64,000 nucleotides of DNA, from the NCBI RefSeq assembly GCF_002876705.1, contig NZ_MDAG01000007.1, positions 1-64,000 on the forward strand, in the 5' to 3' direction. The position numbers and the translations under genes were made by a program. Source of the DNA: Enterovibrio norvegicus_B (lineage in GTDB: Bacteria; Pseudomonadota; Gammaproteobacteria; Enterobacterales; Vibrionaceae). Shown here in pieces: positions 8,860 through 17,886 of the stretch; positions within the stretch are counted from its first letter, which is position 1, and each line of letters starts with the position of its first letter. Under the pieces are notes generated by a model. The model made no database searches. It was not told the DNA's origin and was given only the letters and a program-made list of their open reading frames with translations.

Positions 8860-9432
8860 CTACAACAAAGGATCAATCACCGCTTGCCAGTCTTCTAGGC
8901 TTGAGTGGTGATCAACAGGCACCAAACCCGCGTTATTGATGAACACCGTTGGCGTTGCCCAGACCGAGCGTGTGGCGGCATAGCGAATGGGCGTTCTTGC
9001 CATCACATAGATTTCACTGCTATCCATGCGTTCGAAAAACGCGTCTCTTTCTACCTTGCCGTATTCTTCGGCGTAGTCAGCAACGAGCTGTCGTAAATCA
9101 TCATGGGTTTTATGAAGGAAAGGCCCGTTGTAGAACGTATCTTGTCGCTCATAGAGGAAGGTAGCGAACCCATAGAATTTTTCGGCGTTTCCTTCTGCCA
9201 AGGCAAACAGCCCCAAGCTCATGTCCCACGCTTGCCGATGATTACTCAGGGTTATCAAATGCGTTTTAAGGCTAACCGACGCGCCGGTGTAATGACGCAT
9301 CACCTCTATGAGGTTTGGCCAAATTGCGCGTGAATGTGGACATTGGATATCGACAAAAACATCAATCGTCACCGACGCTTGGGGATCACCAAGAAGAATA
9401 CCGCTTGGGCGGTGGGGTATTGGTATGCTCAT
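8860..9432 (-). CDS. DsbA-like thioredoxin-fold protein with a CPHS active site
   Basis: The 190-residue protein starts at ATG 9432, one codon inside a possible GTG, with AAGGA upstream. The motif FVDIQCPHSRAIW is the thioredoxin-fold active site, but the second Cys is Ser (CPHS). The cis-Pro loop is present as ATPTVFINNAG. The fold and length match DsbA/DSBA-like thioredoxin_4 proteins. There is no signal peptide, so it should act in the cytoplasm. A CxxS site cannot do ordinary dithiol oxidation and is more typical of monothiol, isomerase-like or glutathione-linked chemistry. No operon partner is evident. The fold is firm; the reaction is unknown. Confidence 0.8.
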   Translation of the reverse strand: MSIPIPHRPSGILLGDPQASVTIDVFVDIQCPHSRAIWPNLIEVMRHYTGASVSLKTHLITLSNHRQAWDMSLGLFALAEGNAEKFYGFATFLYERQDTFYNGPFLHKTHDDLRQLVADYAEEYGKVERDAFFERMDSSEIYVMARTPIRYAATRSVWATPTVFINNAGLVPVDHHSSLEDWQAVIDPLL

Positions 9433-9911
9433 CACTTCCTTGTGTACATTGAGTTTGTTGTTGTGTGTCTGTCAGTGTAGCGAATGACCTGCAATCCGTT
9501 CTAGAGGAAGAGTGTTTAACACATGCTACTGTCGGTTTTTTTCTTGATCACGTTGTCGTGAAATATGTGTCTGCCAAGGTTTGGTCGTTCGAGACCGTTA
9601 TCGAACCACGCTAACGGCGCGTATCCTCTTTCAATGTGACTCGCAGAAAACAACCGCAACACTCCCTGCAATCAACCTGAATCCAGAGCCATATTCAACC
9701 TTGAGGGTTTAACCCCCGCATTTGAGATCACCTTCAAATAGAGAGGGTTACTTGCAATGATATATTCTCCGGTAACACATTGAGAGGTATAGAAAGATCG
9801 CCCATTCGAAGATGAAATACATGCTTCGTTTTTCGAAAGAAAAGCTCACTTCGAACACGGCATTTTCAACACCACCTCTTACGTACTTATCAAGCTAACC
9901 ATGGTCCCCGG
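9433..9911. other. 479-bp intergenic region with no clear gene
   Basis: It separates the minus-strand DsbA-like gene from the plus-strand beta-barrel gene. I see no tRNA, repeat or convincing ORF. A small inverted repeat AACC-TTGA-GGGTT lies near 9696. Just before the barrel gene, ATG 9901 opens a 4-codon ORF (MVPG) whose TGA overlaps the barrel ATG at 9912; this may be chance. Confidence 0.5.
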
Positions 9912-10463
9912 ATGAAAAAATCACTTATCGCTCTGCTCTTGTTCAGTACACATTCCTATGCCGATAACCACTTTTATGCGGGTGGTAACCTTTCCATCTT
10001 CAATGATATGGAACTGAAATACAGTGGCATGTCAGCCGATAAAAACAGCGATATAGGTGGTAGCGCTTTCGCAGGCTACAGCTTCACAGTGTCACCCGGT
10101 TTGGAACTTGGGTTAGAAGTTGAATATCTGTACTTTGGTAAAACCGACTTCACCAGTTCAAGCCACGTAGACGCCGATGCTTATTACATAAACGCCAAAC
10201 CCAAATTCGTCGAGAAAGGCAATAATCTTTACAGTGCCTTGATCTTGGGCGTTGGCTCGATGTCTTCCGAAATTAGCGCGATTGGTCAAAGTATCAAGGA
10301 CACCGATCTTTCTTATCAGGCAGGCTTTGAAATTGGCTATATGATCGACAACTTAGATATCGGCGTTGGATACCGTTACCAAACGGCTGAGTTTGATGGC
10401 TTTGACGGAGCAGATGTTTCTAACCAAAGTGTCACTCTCGGCATTCGATACAATTTCCGATGA
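9912..10463 (+). CDS. Small outer-membrane beta-barrel protein
   Basis: The 183 residues begin with a short signal peptide (MKKSLIALLLFSTHSYA, cut before DNHFYAGG). About eight amphipathic strands follow, in the style of OmpA/OMP_b-brl barrels (for example DIGGSAFAGYSF, LELGLEVEYLYFG, LSYQAGFEIGYM, LDIGVGYRYQ, SVTLGIRYNFR). The final strand ends in NFR and not in a terminal Phe, which is slightly unusual. The natural role of such 8-stranded barrels is often adhesion or envelope stability; nothing here shows a specific one. The ribosome binding site is weak. A hairpin at 10485-10510 follows the gene. Confidence 0.82.
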   Translation: MKKSLIALLLFSTHSYADNHFYAGGNLSIFNDMELKYSGMSADKNSDIGGSAFAGYSFTVSPGLELGLEVEYLYFGKTDFTSSSHVDADAYYINAKPKFVEKGNNLYSALILGVGSMSSEISAIGQSIKDTDLSYQAGFEIGYMIDNLDIGVGYRYQTAEFDGFDGADVSNQSVTLGIRYNFR

Positions 10464-10484
10464 AATGAGAAAGGGAATGCGGTT

Positions 10485-10510
10485 GAGCCAGCCAAACCCT
10501 GCGCTGGCTC
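10485..10510. terminator. Hairpin between converging genes
   Basis: GAGCCAGC (10485-10492) pairs with GCTGGCTC (10503-10510). There is no clean U-tract, so termination is plausible but weakly supported. Confidence 0.4.
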
Positions 10511-10556
10511 ATGTTTGCTTTGCGACTCAGTACGTCAGGCACAATTGACCTTAGCA

Positions 10557-11462
10557 TCACGCGCCTGAGATTTCCCCCAAAAGCTGCTCACAAAACGCAT
10601 GCGTCGACAGGTTTCGTCGCTTCACTTGTTCATCCATATGTCCTGACTTCGCCACGCCCACCCAATCTTCCAACATGGCTTTAAAGCCCTTGGTTTCTAG
10701 CGTATCTGTCCAATCGGCCATTTCGATGCGTTCAGTTTTGCCGCCTTCAAATTTTTCGCCGCGCAGAAAACTGTCGAATTGGTAGGCTTCGTTTTCAAAA
10801 CACAGGGATACAGATTCACAGGTTTTACCAAACAGACGGTTCATTTGGCCATTAAACAGCGTGCCGTTTTCTTCCCAACTCAGGTTAATCATGCCGATGT
10901 CACTGCCCTGTCGCTGGACTGACACTTGCATGTCTTGCTGGTCGATTTTGCCGTATAGATTGAGAGAATCGATGACATGAATCATGTCATCCAGGACGAA
11001 GTCTTGTGCTGTGCCTGTGAGGTTCAATCGGTGTTTGTGCCAGCTGATGGTACGAAGGTCATCACGCGCCACCAGCGAGCGCCAAATAGGAATGTAACGT
11101 CGATTGAAGCCGACAAATAAGGGGACGGATTTTTGTTCCGCCAAATCATGCAGCGTTTGGTAATCGTCAAAATTCAAAGCAGCAGGCTTATCGACGAAAA
11201 CAGGAATACCCAGTTCAATAAAGAACGTCGCGATGGAAGCATGGGTTTCACTGCTTGTATGGATCATCACCCCATCAATGTTCATGTGCACAAGTTCACG
11301 ATAGTCGCGGCACGTTTCAGCAATGCGGTACTCACGCGCCACTGCGGCAAGTTTTTCGGGGTTGCGAGTACAAAGAACAAGCTCAAGTTCAGGCAATCGC
11401 GTCAAGACAGGTAAGTAAGCTTTAGTGGCAATGTCACCCAAGCCGATAACAGCAATTCTCAT
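10557..11462 (-). CDS. Gfo/Idh/MocA family NAD(P)-dependent oxidoreductase
   Basis: The 301-residue protein starts at the ATG ending at 11462, behind AAAGGAAAAAG. The longer frame upstream lacks such a site and adds a non-homologous tail. The N-terminal Rossmann motif MRIAVIGLGDIATKAYLPVL is followed by LCTRNPEKLAAVAREY. The family EKP motif appears as VFVDKPAALNFDD, and FVGFNRRYIPIW follows. These enzymes oxidise or reduce sugars and inositols with NAD(P). The substrate cannot be told from sequence, and no pathway neighbours are present. It resembles the small bacterial virulence-factor MviM type within the family. Confidence 0.87.
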   Translation of the reverse strand: MRIAVIGLGDIATKAYLPVLTRLPELELVLCTRNPEKLAAVAREYRIAETCRDYRELVHMNIDGVMIHTSSETHASIATFFIELGIPVFVDKPAALNFDDYQTLHDLAEQKSVPLFVGFNRRYIPIWRSLVARDDLRTISWHKHRLNLTGTAQDFVLDDMIHVIDSLNLYGKIDQQDMQVSVQRQGSDIGMINLSWEENGTLFNGQMNRLFGKTCESVSLCFENEAYQFDSFLRGEKFEGGKTERIEMADWTDTLETKGFKAMLEDWVGVAKSGHMDEQVKRRNLSTHAFCEQLLGEISGA

Positions 11463-11614
11463 TCTTTTTCCTTTGATTGATGAAGCAGATAGCAGGCTGA
11501 TGTAGGCAGCTAAAACATCTATAGAGCTTATCATTTTCTACGCGAAATAAGTTTTTAAAACGTCTCGTTTAAAAGACATCGCCCGGATTCAAACACCGCA
11601 AAGGACAGAGCAAA

Positions 11615-11803
11615 GTGAAGCGAAATCAAAGTCCCAGCACTGATGTGTGTGATTTTTCAGCCCCCAAGGGATGGTGTGCGGGCTGCGGTCGCACTCAGGA
11701 AGAGTGCCAAAAATGGAAGGCAATGAAACCCTACGACAAAAACATCCTCCAAAAAGAACTAAAAAAGCGCATGTCCAAAATAAGGGCAAAAAGCACCAAG
11801 TGA
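11615..11803 (+). CDS. DUF1289 small Cys-rich protein
   Basis: The 62-residue protein starts at GTG 11615 with AAGGA at 11601-11605. It carries the DUF1289 signature CDFSAPKGWCAGCGRTQEEC followed by a Trp and a Lys-rich tail. The four spaced Cys residues suggest metal or Fe-S binding, but the function of the family is not established. It is a single gene between two minus-strand genes. Confidence 0.85.
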   Translation: MKRNQSPSTDVCDFSAPKGWCAGCGRTQEECQKWKAMKPYDKNILQKELKKRMSKIRAKSTK

Positions 11804-11868
11804 CCATAGAGGAAAACTGACGCTACGCATTTGGCGCTCCGACGCTAAACAAGTCACCTTTCATCGCG

Positions 11869-12186
11869 TTATAGGCTGTATTCCCGTTCTACTTTGGCAA
11901 TGCGCGTGGTAAACGCCGCGTACCATTTCTTGCGCCCTAGCTTCTGCGCTTCAATATGCTCGACGTTCGCTTTCCACTGCTTGATGGAATCAAGATCTTT
12001 CCAGTAAGAAACGGTAATGCCAAGGGTATCTCGCGCCGATTCTACGCCAAGAAAACCGGGTTGCTGTTCGGCCAATTCAACCATTCTTGCAGCGGTTTCG
12101 CCGTAGCCTTCTTCTAGTTCTGTTCTGAGATTGGTAAAGATAACGGCGTAATAAGGGGGTGGCGGTGTGTTAGCGATGTCTGACAT
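11869..12186 (-). CDS. Antibiotic biosynthesis monooxygenase (ABM) domain protein
   Basis: The 105 residues start at the ATG ending at 12186, behind AAGGAG, which beats the longer frame from 12231. The sequence PPYYAVIFTNLRTE, GYGETAARMVELAEQQPGFL and SYWKDLDSIKQW follows the ABM dimeric alpha/beta-barrel pattern seen in small heme- or cofactor-free monooxygenase-like proteins. The substrate is unknown. It stands alone. Confidence 0.85.
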   Translation of the reverse strand: MSDIANTPPPPYYAVIFTNLRTELEEGYGETAARMVELAEQQPGFLGVESARDTLGITVSYWKDLDSIKQWKANVEHIEAQKLGRKKWYAAFTTRIAKVEREYSL

Positions 12187-12296
12187 AAAAACTCCTTGTC
12201 TGTCATGTGTTGAATGTCCTTTCAACATCATGTCGAGCTAGCCTAGCTTGTCTTCATCGTATCGCCAACCCTCGACATTGAGATTACAGGAGAGGA

Positions 12297-12410
12297 ATGA
12301 TGAATAGATTGGCCTTAGTCATTACAATTCTATGGATCCATCATCACAATATCCCCATCACCGATCTATCACGCCCCACTTCGTTCCTATCACGTAAATA
12401 TCGCCAATAA
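12297..12410 (+). CDS. Possible 36-37-residue small ORF with a good ribosome binding site
   Basis: AGGAGAGGA directly precedes two adjacent ATG codons (12297 and 12300). The frame runs to TAA at 12408 and encodes MNRLALVITILWIHHHNIP followed by a basic tail. The short hydrophobic N-terminus with a WIHHH cluster could be a small membrane peptide or a leader peptide. Nothing confirms translation, and it lies about 700 bases upstream of dmsA. Confidence 0.25.
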   Translation: MMNRLALVITILWIHHHNIPITDLSRPTSFLSRKYRQ

Positions 12411-12895
12411 TGCGACCATGAGCACAATTAAAAACACCAAAAAATCGAAATTGCCGTAATTCAATATCGAAACATTAACGCGAGGTTAAATACTTAACCA
12501 TAAATTAACGCACTCAATGTAATAGCAATGAAATATCATTACAAACAGTGAATAAAATTCTATATAACATTCACCCTTCAACACGATAATTAATTTGAAC
12601 TCTAATCAATCATTAACACTTTTTCTTCTGATTAGGGCTCTATAGCTTCCTTCCCAACACAATACGTATTTTCATCGACGACGTTTTCAGTCTCGACACG
12701 CCACAAAAAACATAACCCATACTATTCATTAACTTACATGCCACCCCCTCTCTTTCCTCGCGCTCCATCAACAAGAAAAAGATATGCTCTCACACCGAGA
12801 GTATATTTCTTCGCAGTCATTCACCCACAATATTGTTTAATTATTTTGCAATTGCGAATCCGTCGCATTTATAGAAAATGATTCGAATCCAAAAT
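12411..12895. other. AT-rich upstream region of the dms operon
   Basis: No coding potential was found. The composition is strikingly AT-rich compared with the flanking genes, which fits an extended regulatory region or H-NS-bound DNA. The FNR box lies just after it. Confidence 0.4.
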
Positions 12896-12909
12896 TGATT
12901 AAAATCAAC
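12896..12909. promoter_or_regulatory. FNR-type box upstream of dmsA
   Basis: TTGATTAAAATCAA is a perfect match to the FNR consensus TTGATnnnnATCAA. It lies about 225 bases upstream of dmsA. Anaerobic activation of the dms operon by FNR is well known in enterobacteria. If the box works at -41.5, transcription would start near 12944. Confidence 0.85.
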
Positions 12910-13126
12910 AAAGCGTCATTCATGTTGCATGTAGCACCAATTTTCCCCGAATAAATATTCCCTCACATTTAGGGAGTATTTATAGTTCTCATCGCAATAT
13001 TTCATCAAAGATTCTACGTTTCAGACCCTAACAATCATTCATTTGGTGAATGTTTTGTTAATGGGTTTGAAGCAAATAAAAATAGCTAAGTCAATTAGCA
13101 CACAGATCCGCGAAAGCGATGTGAGA

Positions 13127-15559
13127 ATGACAATGAAAAACTGGATCGATAAGGCGGTATTAGCGCCGATGAAGCGTCGAAGCTTCATGAAGTGGGGGGC
13201 TGCCATCAGTGGTGGCTCGGCACTGGCTGCTGGTTTACCACTGAAAGCGGTTGCCAAAACCACAGCACAAAACGCCATTGAAACCAAAACAGTATGGTCT
13301 GCCTGTATGGTGAACTGTGGTAGCCGTTGTGCGCTGCAAGTGCACACCCAAAACGGCGTGATCACTCAAATTGAATCAGACAACCGTGGTGATGACCAAG
13401 GCTTTGGTAATCACCAAGTGCGTGCGTGTCTGCGTGGCCGCTCTATCAAACACCGTGTTTACAACCCAGACCGCCTGAAATACCCAATGAAGCGTATCGG
13501 CAAACGTGGCGAAGGCCAGTTTGAGCGCATTAGCTGGGACGAAGCGCTGGATCTGATGGCGGAAAAACTCCAATACACCATCAAAGAATACGGTAATGAT
13601 TCGATCTTCATTACCTATGGTTCAGGCACGCAAGGTTACCGCACCGACGGTAAAGACTGCTTCAAGCGTCTGTTCAACCTTGTGGGTGGTTTCCTTGATT
13701 ACTACGGTAACTACAGCTGGGGCCAAATTCAGTTTGCTCTGCCGTTCACTTACGGCTCCATCAAACCGTCTGCTTACGGTAGCTACACCACGGAAATCGA
13801 AAACGCTGATCTGCTGGTGATGTTCGGTTATAACCCTGCGGAAACCCGCATGAGTGGTGGTGGTGAGATCCACGAGCACATCAACGCACAGCGTAAGAAT
13901 AACGTGCGTACCATCATTATCGATCCGCGTTACACCGACACCATGTTGGGTAAAGAAGATCTCTGGCTGCCAATCCGCCCAGGTACTGATGCGGCACTGG
14001 TTGAAGGTATCGCACACACCTTGATCACCGAGAACTTGGTTGACCAAGATTTCTTGAACAAGTACTGCCAAGGCTACGACGCGTCTACCCTGCCAGCCAG
14101 CGCACCGCAAAACGGTCACTACAAAGCGCACATTCTGGGTCAAGGTCCTGACGGCATCGAGAAGACTCCTGCGTGGGCATCGAAAATCACCGGTATTCCT
14201 GTTGATCAAATCGTGCAACTGGCGCGTGAAATCGGCACCGCAAACGCGTGTTTCATTACCCAAGGTACGGGTATTCAGCGTCAAGCGAACGGCGAGCAAA
14301 CTTCTCGTGCGATCGTGATGCTGCCAATCCTAACGGGTAACATCGGCCGCCCAGGTACGAACACCGGTGATATGCCTGCGAACTGGAGCTACCCAGCGCC
14401 ACGCATTCCAACCGGCGTTAACCCTATCCAAGTGAAAGTGCCGTTCTTCAAATGGAGCGATGCAATTTTCCGCCACCACGAAATGACCGACAAAACCGAC
14501 GGCATTCAAGGTGCTGAACGTCTTCGTACCCCGATCAAGTTCCTGCTGAGCTACTCAGGCAACATGATCATGAACCAGCACGCAGACATCAACAAACACC
14601 GCAAACTGATCGAAGATGAAAGCCAAGCAGAATTCATCGTGGTGTGTGATAACCACATGACCTCGTCTGCGCGATTCGCTGACCTGCTTCTACCAGACGT
14701 GACCACCATCGAAAACAACGAAGTGAGCTCTGACGGTTACTCTTCGGGTTCATTGGGCGGCGTGTTCCCGCTGGTTCGCGCTATCGAGCCATTGTACGAA
14801 ACACGTTGTGCCTACGACATGTGTGTGGGTCTGTCAGAGCGCCTAGGCGTGAAAGATGCCTTCACCGAAGGCCGTACCCGTGACGGTTGGTTGGAATACC
14901 TTTACGAAGGTGCGCGTGCAAAAGATGCGAACCTACCAACGTTGGAAGACCTGCGCAAAAACGGTCCTTACACCTTGGCAGCGCCAAAAGAAGGCCGCAT
15001 CGCACTGGAAGATTTCCGTAACGACCCAGAGAAGCACGCCCTAGGCACGCCGTCTGGCAAGATTGAAATCTACTCCACCAAGCTGGAAACCATCGCGAAA
15101 GAATGGACCTTGGCTGACGATGAAATCATCACGCCTATTCCTCAGTACGTGACCACGTGGGAAAGCCACTTGGATCCAAAGACCGAGCAGTTCCCGCTGC
15201 AATTCTTTGGTTACCACACCAAAGGCCGCACGCACTCTACTTACCACAACATTCCGTGGCTGCGTGAAGTGGTGTTCGACGGCATTTGGATGAACCCAAT
15301 TGATGCGAAAGCACGTGGTCTTGAAAGCGGCGACTATGTTCGCGTGTTCAACGATCGTGGCGAAATTCGCGTTGCTATCAAAGTGACCCCGCGCATCATG
15401 CCGGGCGTGACTGCACTGGGCCAAGGCGCTTGGTACAACCCAGATAAAGACGGTGTCGATTTGGGCGGTTGTATCAACACATTGACCTCACAAAAGAACA
15501 CACCACTGTCGAAGGGGAATCCTCAGCACACCATTTTGGTTCAAGTGGCCAAGGTTTAA
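13127..15559 (+). CDS. dmsA: Dimethyl sulfoxide reductase catalytic subunit DmsA
   Basis: The 810 residues (from ATG 13127) carry a twin-arginine signal, KRRSFMKWGAAISGG, so the folded molybdoenzyme is exported. After the signal comes the [4Fe-4S] site CMVNCGSRC with a distant Cys in VRACLRGRS. YGNYSWGQI carries the likely Mo-ligating Ser, and the molybdopterin-binding C-terminal domain ends the chain. The enzyme reduces DMSO and other S/N-oxides in anaerobic respiration. The start could be TTG 13043 or GTG 13121; 13127 gives the normal Tat leader length but has only a modest GTGAGA upstream. dmsB follows after 14 bases, and the FNR box lies upstream. Confidence 0.93.
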   Translation: MTMKNWIDKAVLAPMKRRSFMKWGAAISGGSALAAGLPLKAVAKTTAQNAIETKTVWSACMVNCGSRCALQVHTQNGVITQIESDNRGDDQGFGNHQVRACLRGRSIKHRVYNPDRLKYPMKRIGKRGEGQFERISWDEALDLMAEKLQYTIKEYGNDSIFITYGSGTQGYRTDGKDCFKRLFNLVGGFLDYYGNYSWGQIQFALPFTYGSIKPSAYGSYTTEIENADLLVMFGYNPAETRMSGGGEIHEHINAQRKNNVRTIIIDPRYTDTMLGKEDLWLPIRPGTDAALVEGIAHTLITENLVDQDFLNKYCQGYDASTLPASAPQNGHYKAHILGQGPDGIEKTPAWASKITGIPVDQIVQLAREIGTANACFITQGTGIQRQANGEQTSRAIVMLPILTGNIGRPGTNTGDMPANWSYPAPRIPTGVNPIQVKVPFFKWSDAIFRHHEMTDKTDGIQGAERLRTPIKFLLSYSGNMIMNQHADINKHRKLIEDESQAEFIVVCDNHMTSSARFADLLLPDVTTIENNEVSSDGYSSGSLGGVFPLVRAIEPLYETRCAYDMCVGLSERLGVKDAFTEGRTRDGWLEYLYEGARAKDANLPTLEDLRKNGPYTLAAPKEGRIALEDFRNDPEKHALGTPSGKIEIYSTKLETIAKEWTLADDEIITPIPQYVTTWESHLDPKTEQFPLQFFGYHTKGRTHSTYHNIPWLREVVFDGIWMNPIDAKARGLESGDYVRVFNDRGEIRVAIKVTPRIMPGVTALGQGAWYNPDKDGVDLGGCINTLTSQKNTPLSKGNPQHTILVQVAKV

Positions 15560-15573
15560 GGGGAGATAAATAA

Positions 15574-16200
15574 ATGACTCAATACGGATTCCACGTCGAT
15601 ACCAGTAAGTGTACTGGCTGTAAAACCTGTCAGGTTTCATGTAAAGACCGCAGCGATCTGCCTGTGGGCGTTAACTGGCGTCGTGTTTACGAATACGCCG
15701 GCGGTGACTGGGTACAAAACGAAGACGGCACAGTGAGCCAAAACGTTTACGCCTACTACATGTCGATTTCATGTAACCACTGCTCAAACCCTGCGTGTGT
15801 GAAAGCCTGTCCAACGGGTGCGATGCACAAACGTACTGAAGACGGCCTCGTGGTTGTCGACAAAGACGTGTGTGTTGGCTGTCAGTACTGTGGCATGGCG
15901 TGCCCTTACGGCGCACCACAATACGATCCAGCAAAGAAACACATGACCAAATGTGATGGCTGCTACGAGCGCATCGCTGAAGGCCGCAAGCCTGTGTGTG
16001 TTGAATCTTGCCCTCTGCGTGCATTGGATTTTGGTCCAATGGATGAGCTACGTGAAATGTACGGCACCAAGAACGATGTTGCGCCATTGCCAGATCCACG
16101 TCTGACATCGCCAAACCTGATCGTGACCACGTGTCGTAACTCTCGCCCAACCGGTGACACCACTGGCAGCATTCAAAACCCGACAGAGGTATCGCTATGA
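15574..16200 (+). CDS. dmsB: DMSO reductase iron-sulfur subunit DmsB
   Basis: The 208-residue ferredoxin-type protein has four [4Fe-4S] Cys clusters: CTGCKTCQVSC near the N-terminus, CNHCSNPACVKACP, CVGCQYCGMACPYGAP, and CDGC with a later CVESCP. It passes electrons from the DmsC quinol site to DmsA. GGGGAG precedes the ATG, and the stop overlaps dmsC by four bases (ATGA). The length matches the family, and nothing is missing. Confidence 0.95.
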   Translation: MTQYGFHVDTSKCTGCKTCQVSCKDRSDLPVGVNWRRVYEYAGGDWVQNEDGTVSQNVYAYYMSISCNHCSNPACVKACPTGAMHKRTEDGLVVVDKDVCVGCQYCGMACPYGAPQYDPAKKHMTKCDGCYERIAEGRKPVCVESCPLRALDFGPMDELREMYGTKNDVAPLPDPRLTSPNLIVTTCRNSRPTGDTTGSIQNPTEVSL

Positions 16201-17039
16201 GTGAATTATCACTGGTTTTCTTTACCGTTCTGGCGCAATCCGCAGTCGGTATGTTTATCGCGCTAGGGTTGGTTGAGCTGTTCTTCAAACCTGAACGCAA
16301 AGGCATGAACATCGCATTCATGGCATCCCTAGCATTGCTAGGCTTGGGTGCAATGGCATCGGTGACGCACTTGGGTCAGCCTTTCCGCATGTTTAACGTG
16401 ATGTTTGGTCTGGCACACCTATCAGCACTGAGCTTGGAAATCGTCGCGCTATCCCTGTTTGGTGGCGCAGCCTTTACCTACACCGCACTGCGCGTGTTGA
16501 ACATTCAACCAACCCTGCAAAAGCTAACGCTACCAGCCGCCATGGCACTGGGTGTGGTCTTCATCCTTGCGATTGTTAACGTGTACCGTTTGCCAACCGT
16601 GGTGAGCTGGAACTCACATTGGACAACCTTCCAATTCCTGATGACCGCAGGCGTTGTTGGCCCTGTTGCAGCAGCGATGGCATTGCGCGTTCTGGCGCCT
16701 CAGCTTGGTAAAGCCCAAGTGTGCGCTGACCGTGCACTTGGCATGACAGCGCTGATCACCATGGCTGTTTCGTTGATTGGCTTTGGCGGGTATGCAGTGT
16801 GGCTAGGCCAACTAGAGGCTTACACCAACCCCTTCGCGATTGCGAACGCAGGAGCCTTCACCATGGCGCGCATCGGTTTGATGGCATCAGGTGTCGTGTT
16901 GTTTGCCTCTCAAGCATTGCGTGGCAACAACAAAAATGCGGGCATCGCCATTGCCGCGTTTTTGATGGTTGTGATGGCGGAACTGTCTGGTCGCGCGTTC
17001 TTCTACGACGCCTTCATCAGCGCAAGTTCTGGCATGTAA
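16197..17039 (+). CDS. dmsC: DMSO reductase membrane anchor DmsC
   Basis: The 280-residue polytopic protein has about eight hydrophobic helices, with the typical LSLVFFTVLAQSAVGMFIAL start. GSVTHLGQP-like loops are present (MASVTHLGQPFRMFN), and the N-terminal quinol-oxidising half matches DmsC. It anchors DmsAB to the inner membrane and oxidises menaquinol. It is translationally coupled to dmsB and followed by a strong terminator. Confidence 0.93.
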   Translation: MSELSLVFFTVLAQSAVGMFIALGLVELFFKPERKGMNIAFMASLALLGLGAMASVTHLGQPFRMFNVMFGLAHLSALSLEIVALSLFGGAAFTYTALRVLNIQPTLQKLTLPAAMALGVVFILAIVNVYRLPTVVSWNSHWTTFQFLMTAGVVGPVAAAMALRVLAPQLGKAQVCADRALGMTALITMAVSLIGFGGYAVWLGQLEAYTNPFAIANAGAFTMARIGLMASGVVLFASQALRGNNKNAGIAIAAFLMVVMAELSGRAFFYDAFISASSGM

Positions 17040-17060
17040 ATCATCGCCGAATTGTTCTCA

Positions 17061-17092
17061 AGGGGCTGAATAGCCAGCCCCTTCTTTTTTGT
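17061..17092 (+). terminator. Terminator after dmsC
   Basis: The stem GGGGCTG / CAGCCCC (17062-17068 with 17075-17081) is followed by a T-rich tract. The two genes downstream must either be read through or have their own promoter in the T-rich 120-bp gap. Confidence 0.8.
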
Positions 17093-17214
17093 TTTTTCTC
17101 GCTAGCTCTTTGTTTTATCGCGTTACCTTTTTCTTTTTTGCACCGTCTTTTTGTTTTTTTTGACAACACACGTTGTTTTTACCTTATTAATTTCAGTCGA
17201 ATAAGCCCATTGCC

Positions 17215-17868
17215 ATGAATGACTTTCGTTACCAAACGCTTGCAAGCCTTACCATCGCCAGCCACTTTTTTTACAGAGCTTTGCACCAAGCGCCAGATGC
17301 CGCGTTTATTGATGCGTTGTACGACGAAACGCTGTTCGAAGAGTGGCCTGTTGAAGTAAGAAACGACAAAGTGGAACACGGCTTAGCCCTGTTAAAAGCA
17401 CGCCCTGACCTACACGCCATTTCCCGCGATTACGCACAATTGTTTGTAGGACCAAACACCCTTGCGGCTGCCCCGTGGGGTTCTGTGTATCTTGCAGAAG
17501 AGCAAACCACCTGTGGCAAAACCACCTTGGCGATCCGCGCCTTTTATGCAGACCACGGCATTGCCATCGACACGGGCGAGCGCGAGCCAGAAGATCACAT
17601 CGGCTTGGTGTTTTCCTTCATCGCTTACTTGGTTGAAACCGCGCTGACCACGCAAGTGATAGAAATGGCCCACAACGACAGCTTGTTATCGCTGCAAACC
17701 TTCCTGACGGAGCATGTACTAACATGGGCACCGCGTTTCTTCGCCGTGATGCGTGAAGGCGCAACCACCGAGTTTTACCAAGGTCTCGCCCTTTTGGCCG
17801 AAGGTACGCTGGAACAATTGGCTTCTCAGGTAGATGCTCACTACAAGATTGTGACGGTTTACCGTTAA
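17215..17868 (+). CDS. dmsD: TorD/DmsD family molybdoenzyme chaperone
   Basis: The 217-residue all-helical protein carries the TorD/DmsD family motifs RDYAQLFVGP (residues about 63-72), PWGSVYL and EPEDHIGLVFSFIAYL. These cytoplasmic chaperones bind the twin-arginine leader of their partner, here most likely DmsA, and guard it until the molybdenum cofactor is inserted. There is little ribosome-binding sequence before the ATG. The gene follows dmsC beyond a terminator and precedes napF by 18 bases, so the two probably form their own unit. The symbol follows from position beside dmsABC; the family is certain. Confidence 0.88.
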   Translation: MNDFRYQTLASLTIASHFFYRALHQAPDAAFIDALYDETLFEEWPVEVRNDKVEHGLALLKARPDLHAISRDYAQLFVGPNTLAAAPWGSVYLAEEQTTCGKTTLAIRAFYADHGIAIDTGEREPEDHIGLVFSFIAYLVETALTTQVIEMAHNDSLLSLQTFLTEHVLTWAPRFFAVMREGATTEFYQGLALLAEGTLEQLASQVDAHYKIVTVYR

Positions 17869-17886
17869 TACAGGCGGCGATTTATC

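Noticed and set aside
9901..9915. Four-codon ORF overlapping the beta-barrel start
   Set aside because: No ribosome site and no pairing structure, unlike the ABC-F leader; likely chance.
13622..14299. 225-codon minus-strand frame inside dmsA
   Set aside because: It lies antisense to a clear DmsA coding region and has no domain pattern; it reflects codon bias.
15671..16321. 216-codon minus-strand frame across dmsB and dmsC
   Set aside because: Antisense to Fe-S cluster codons; the many His/Cys/Arg residues are shadows.
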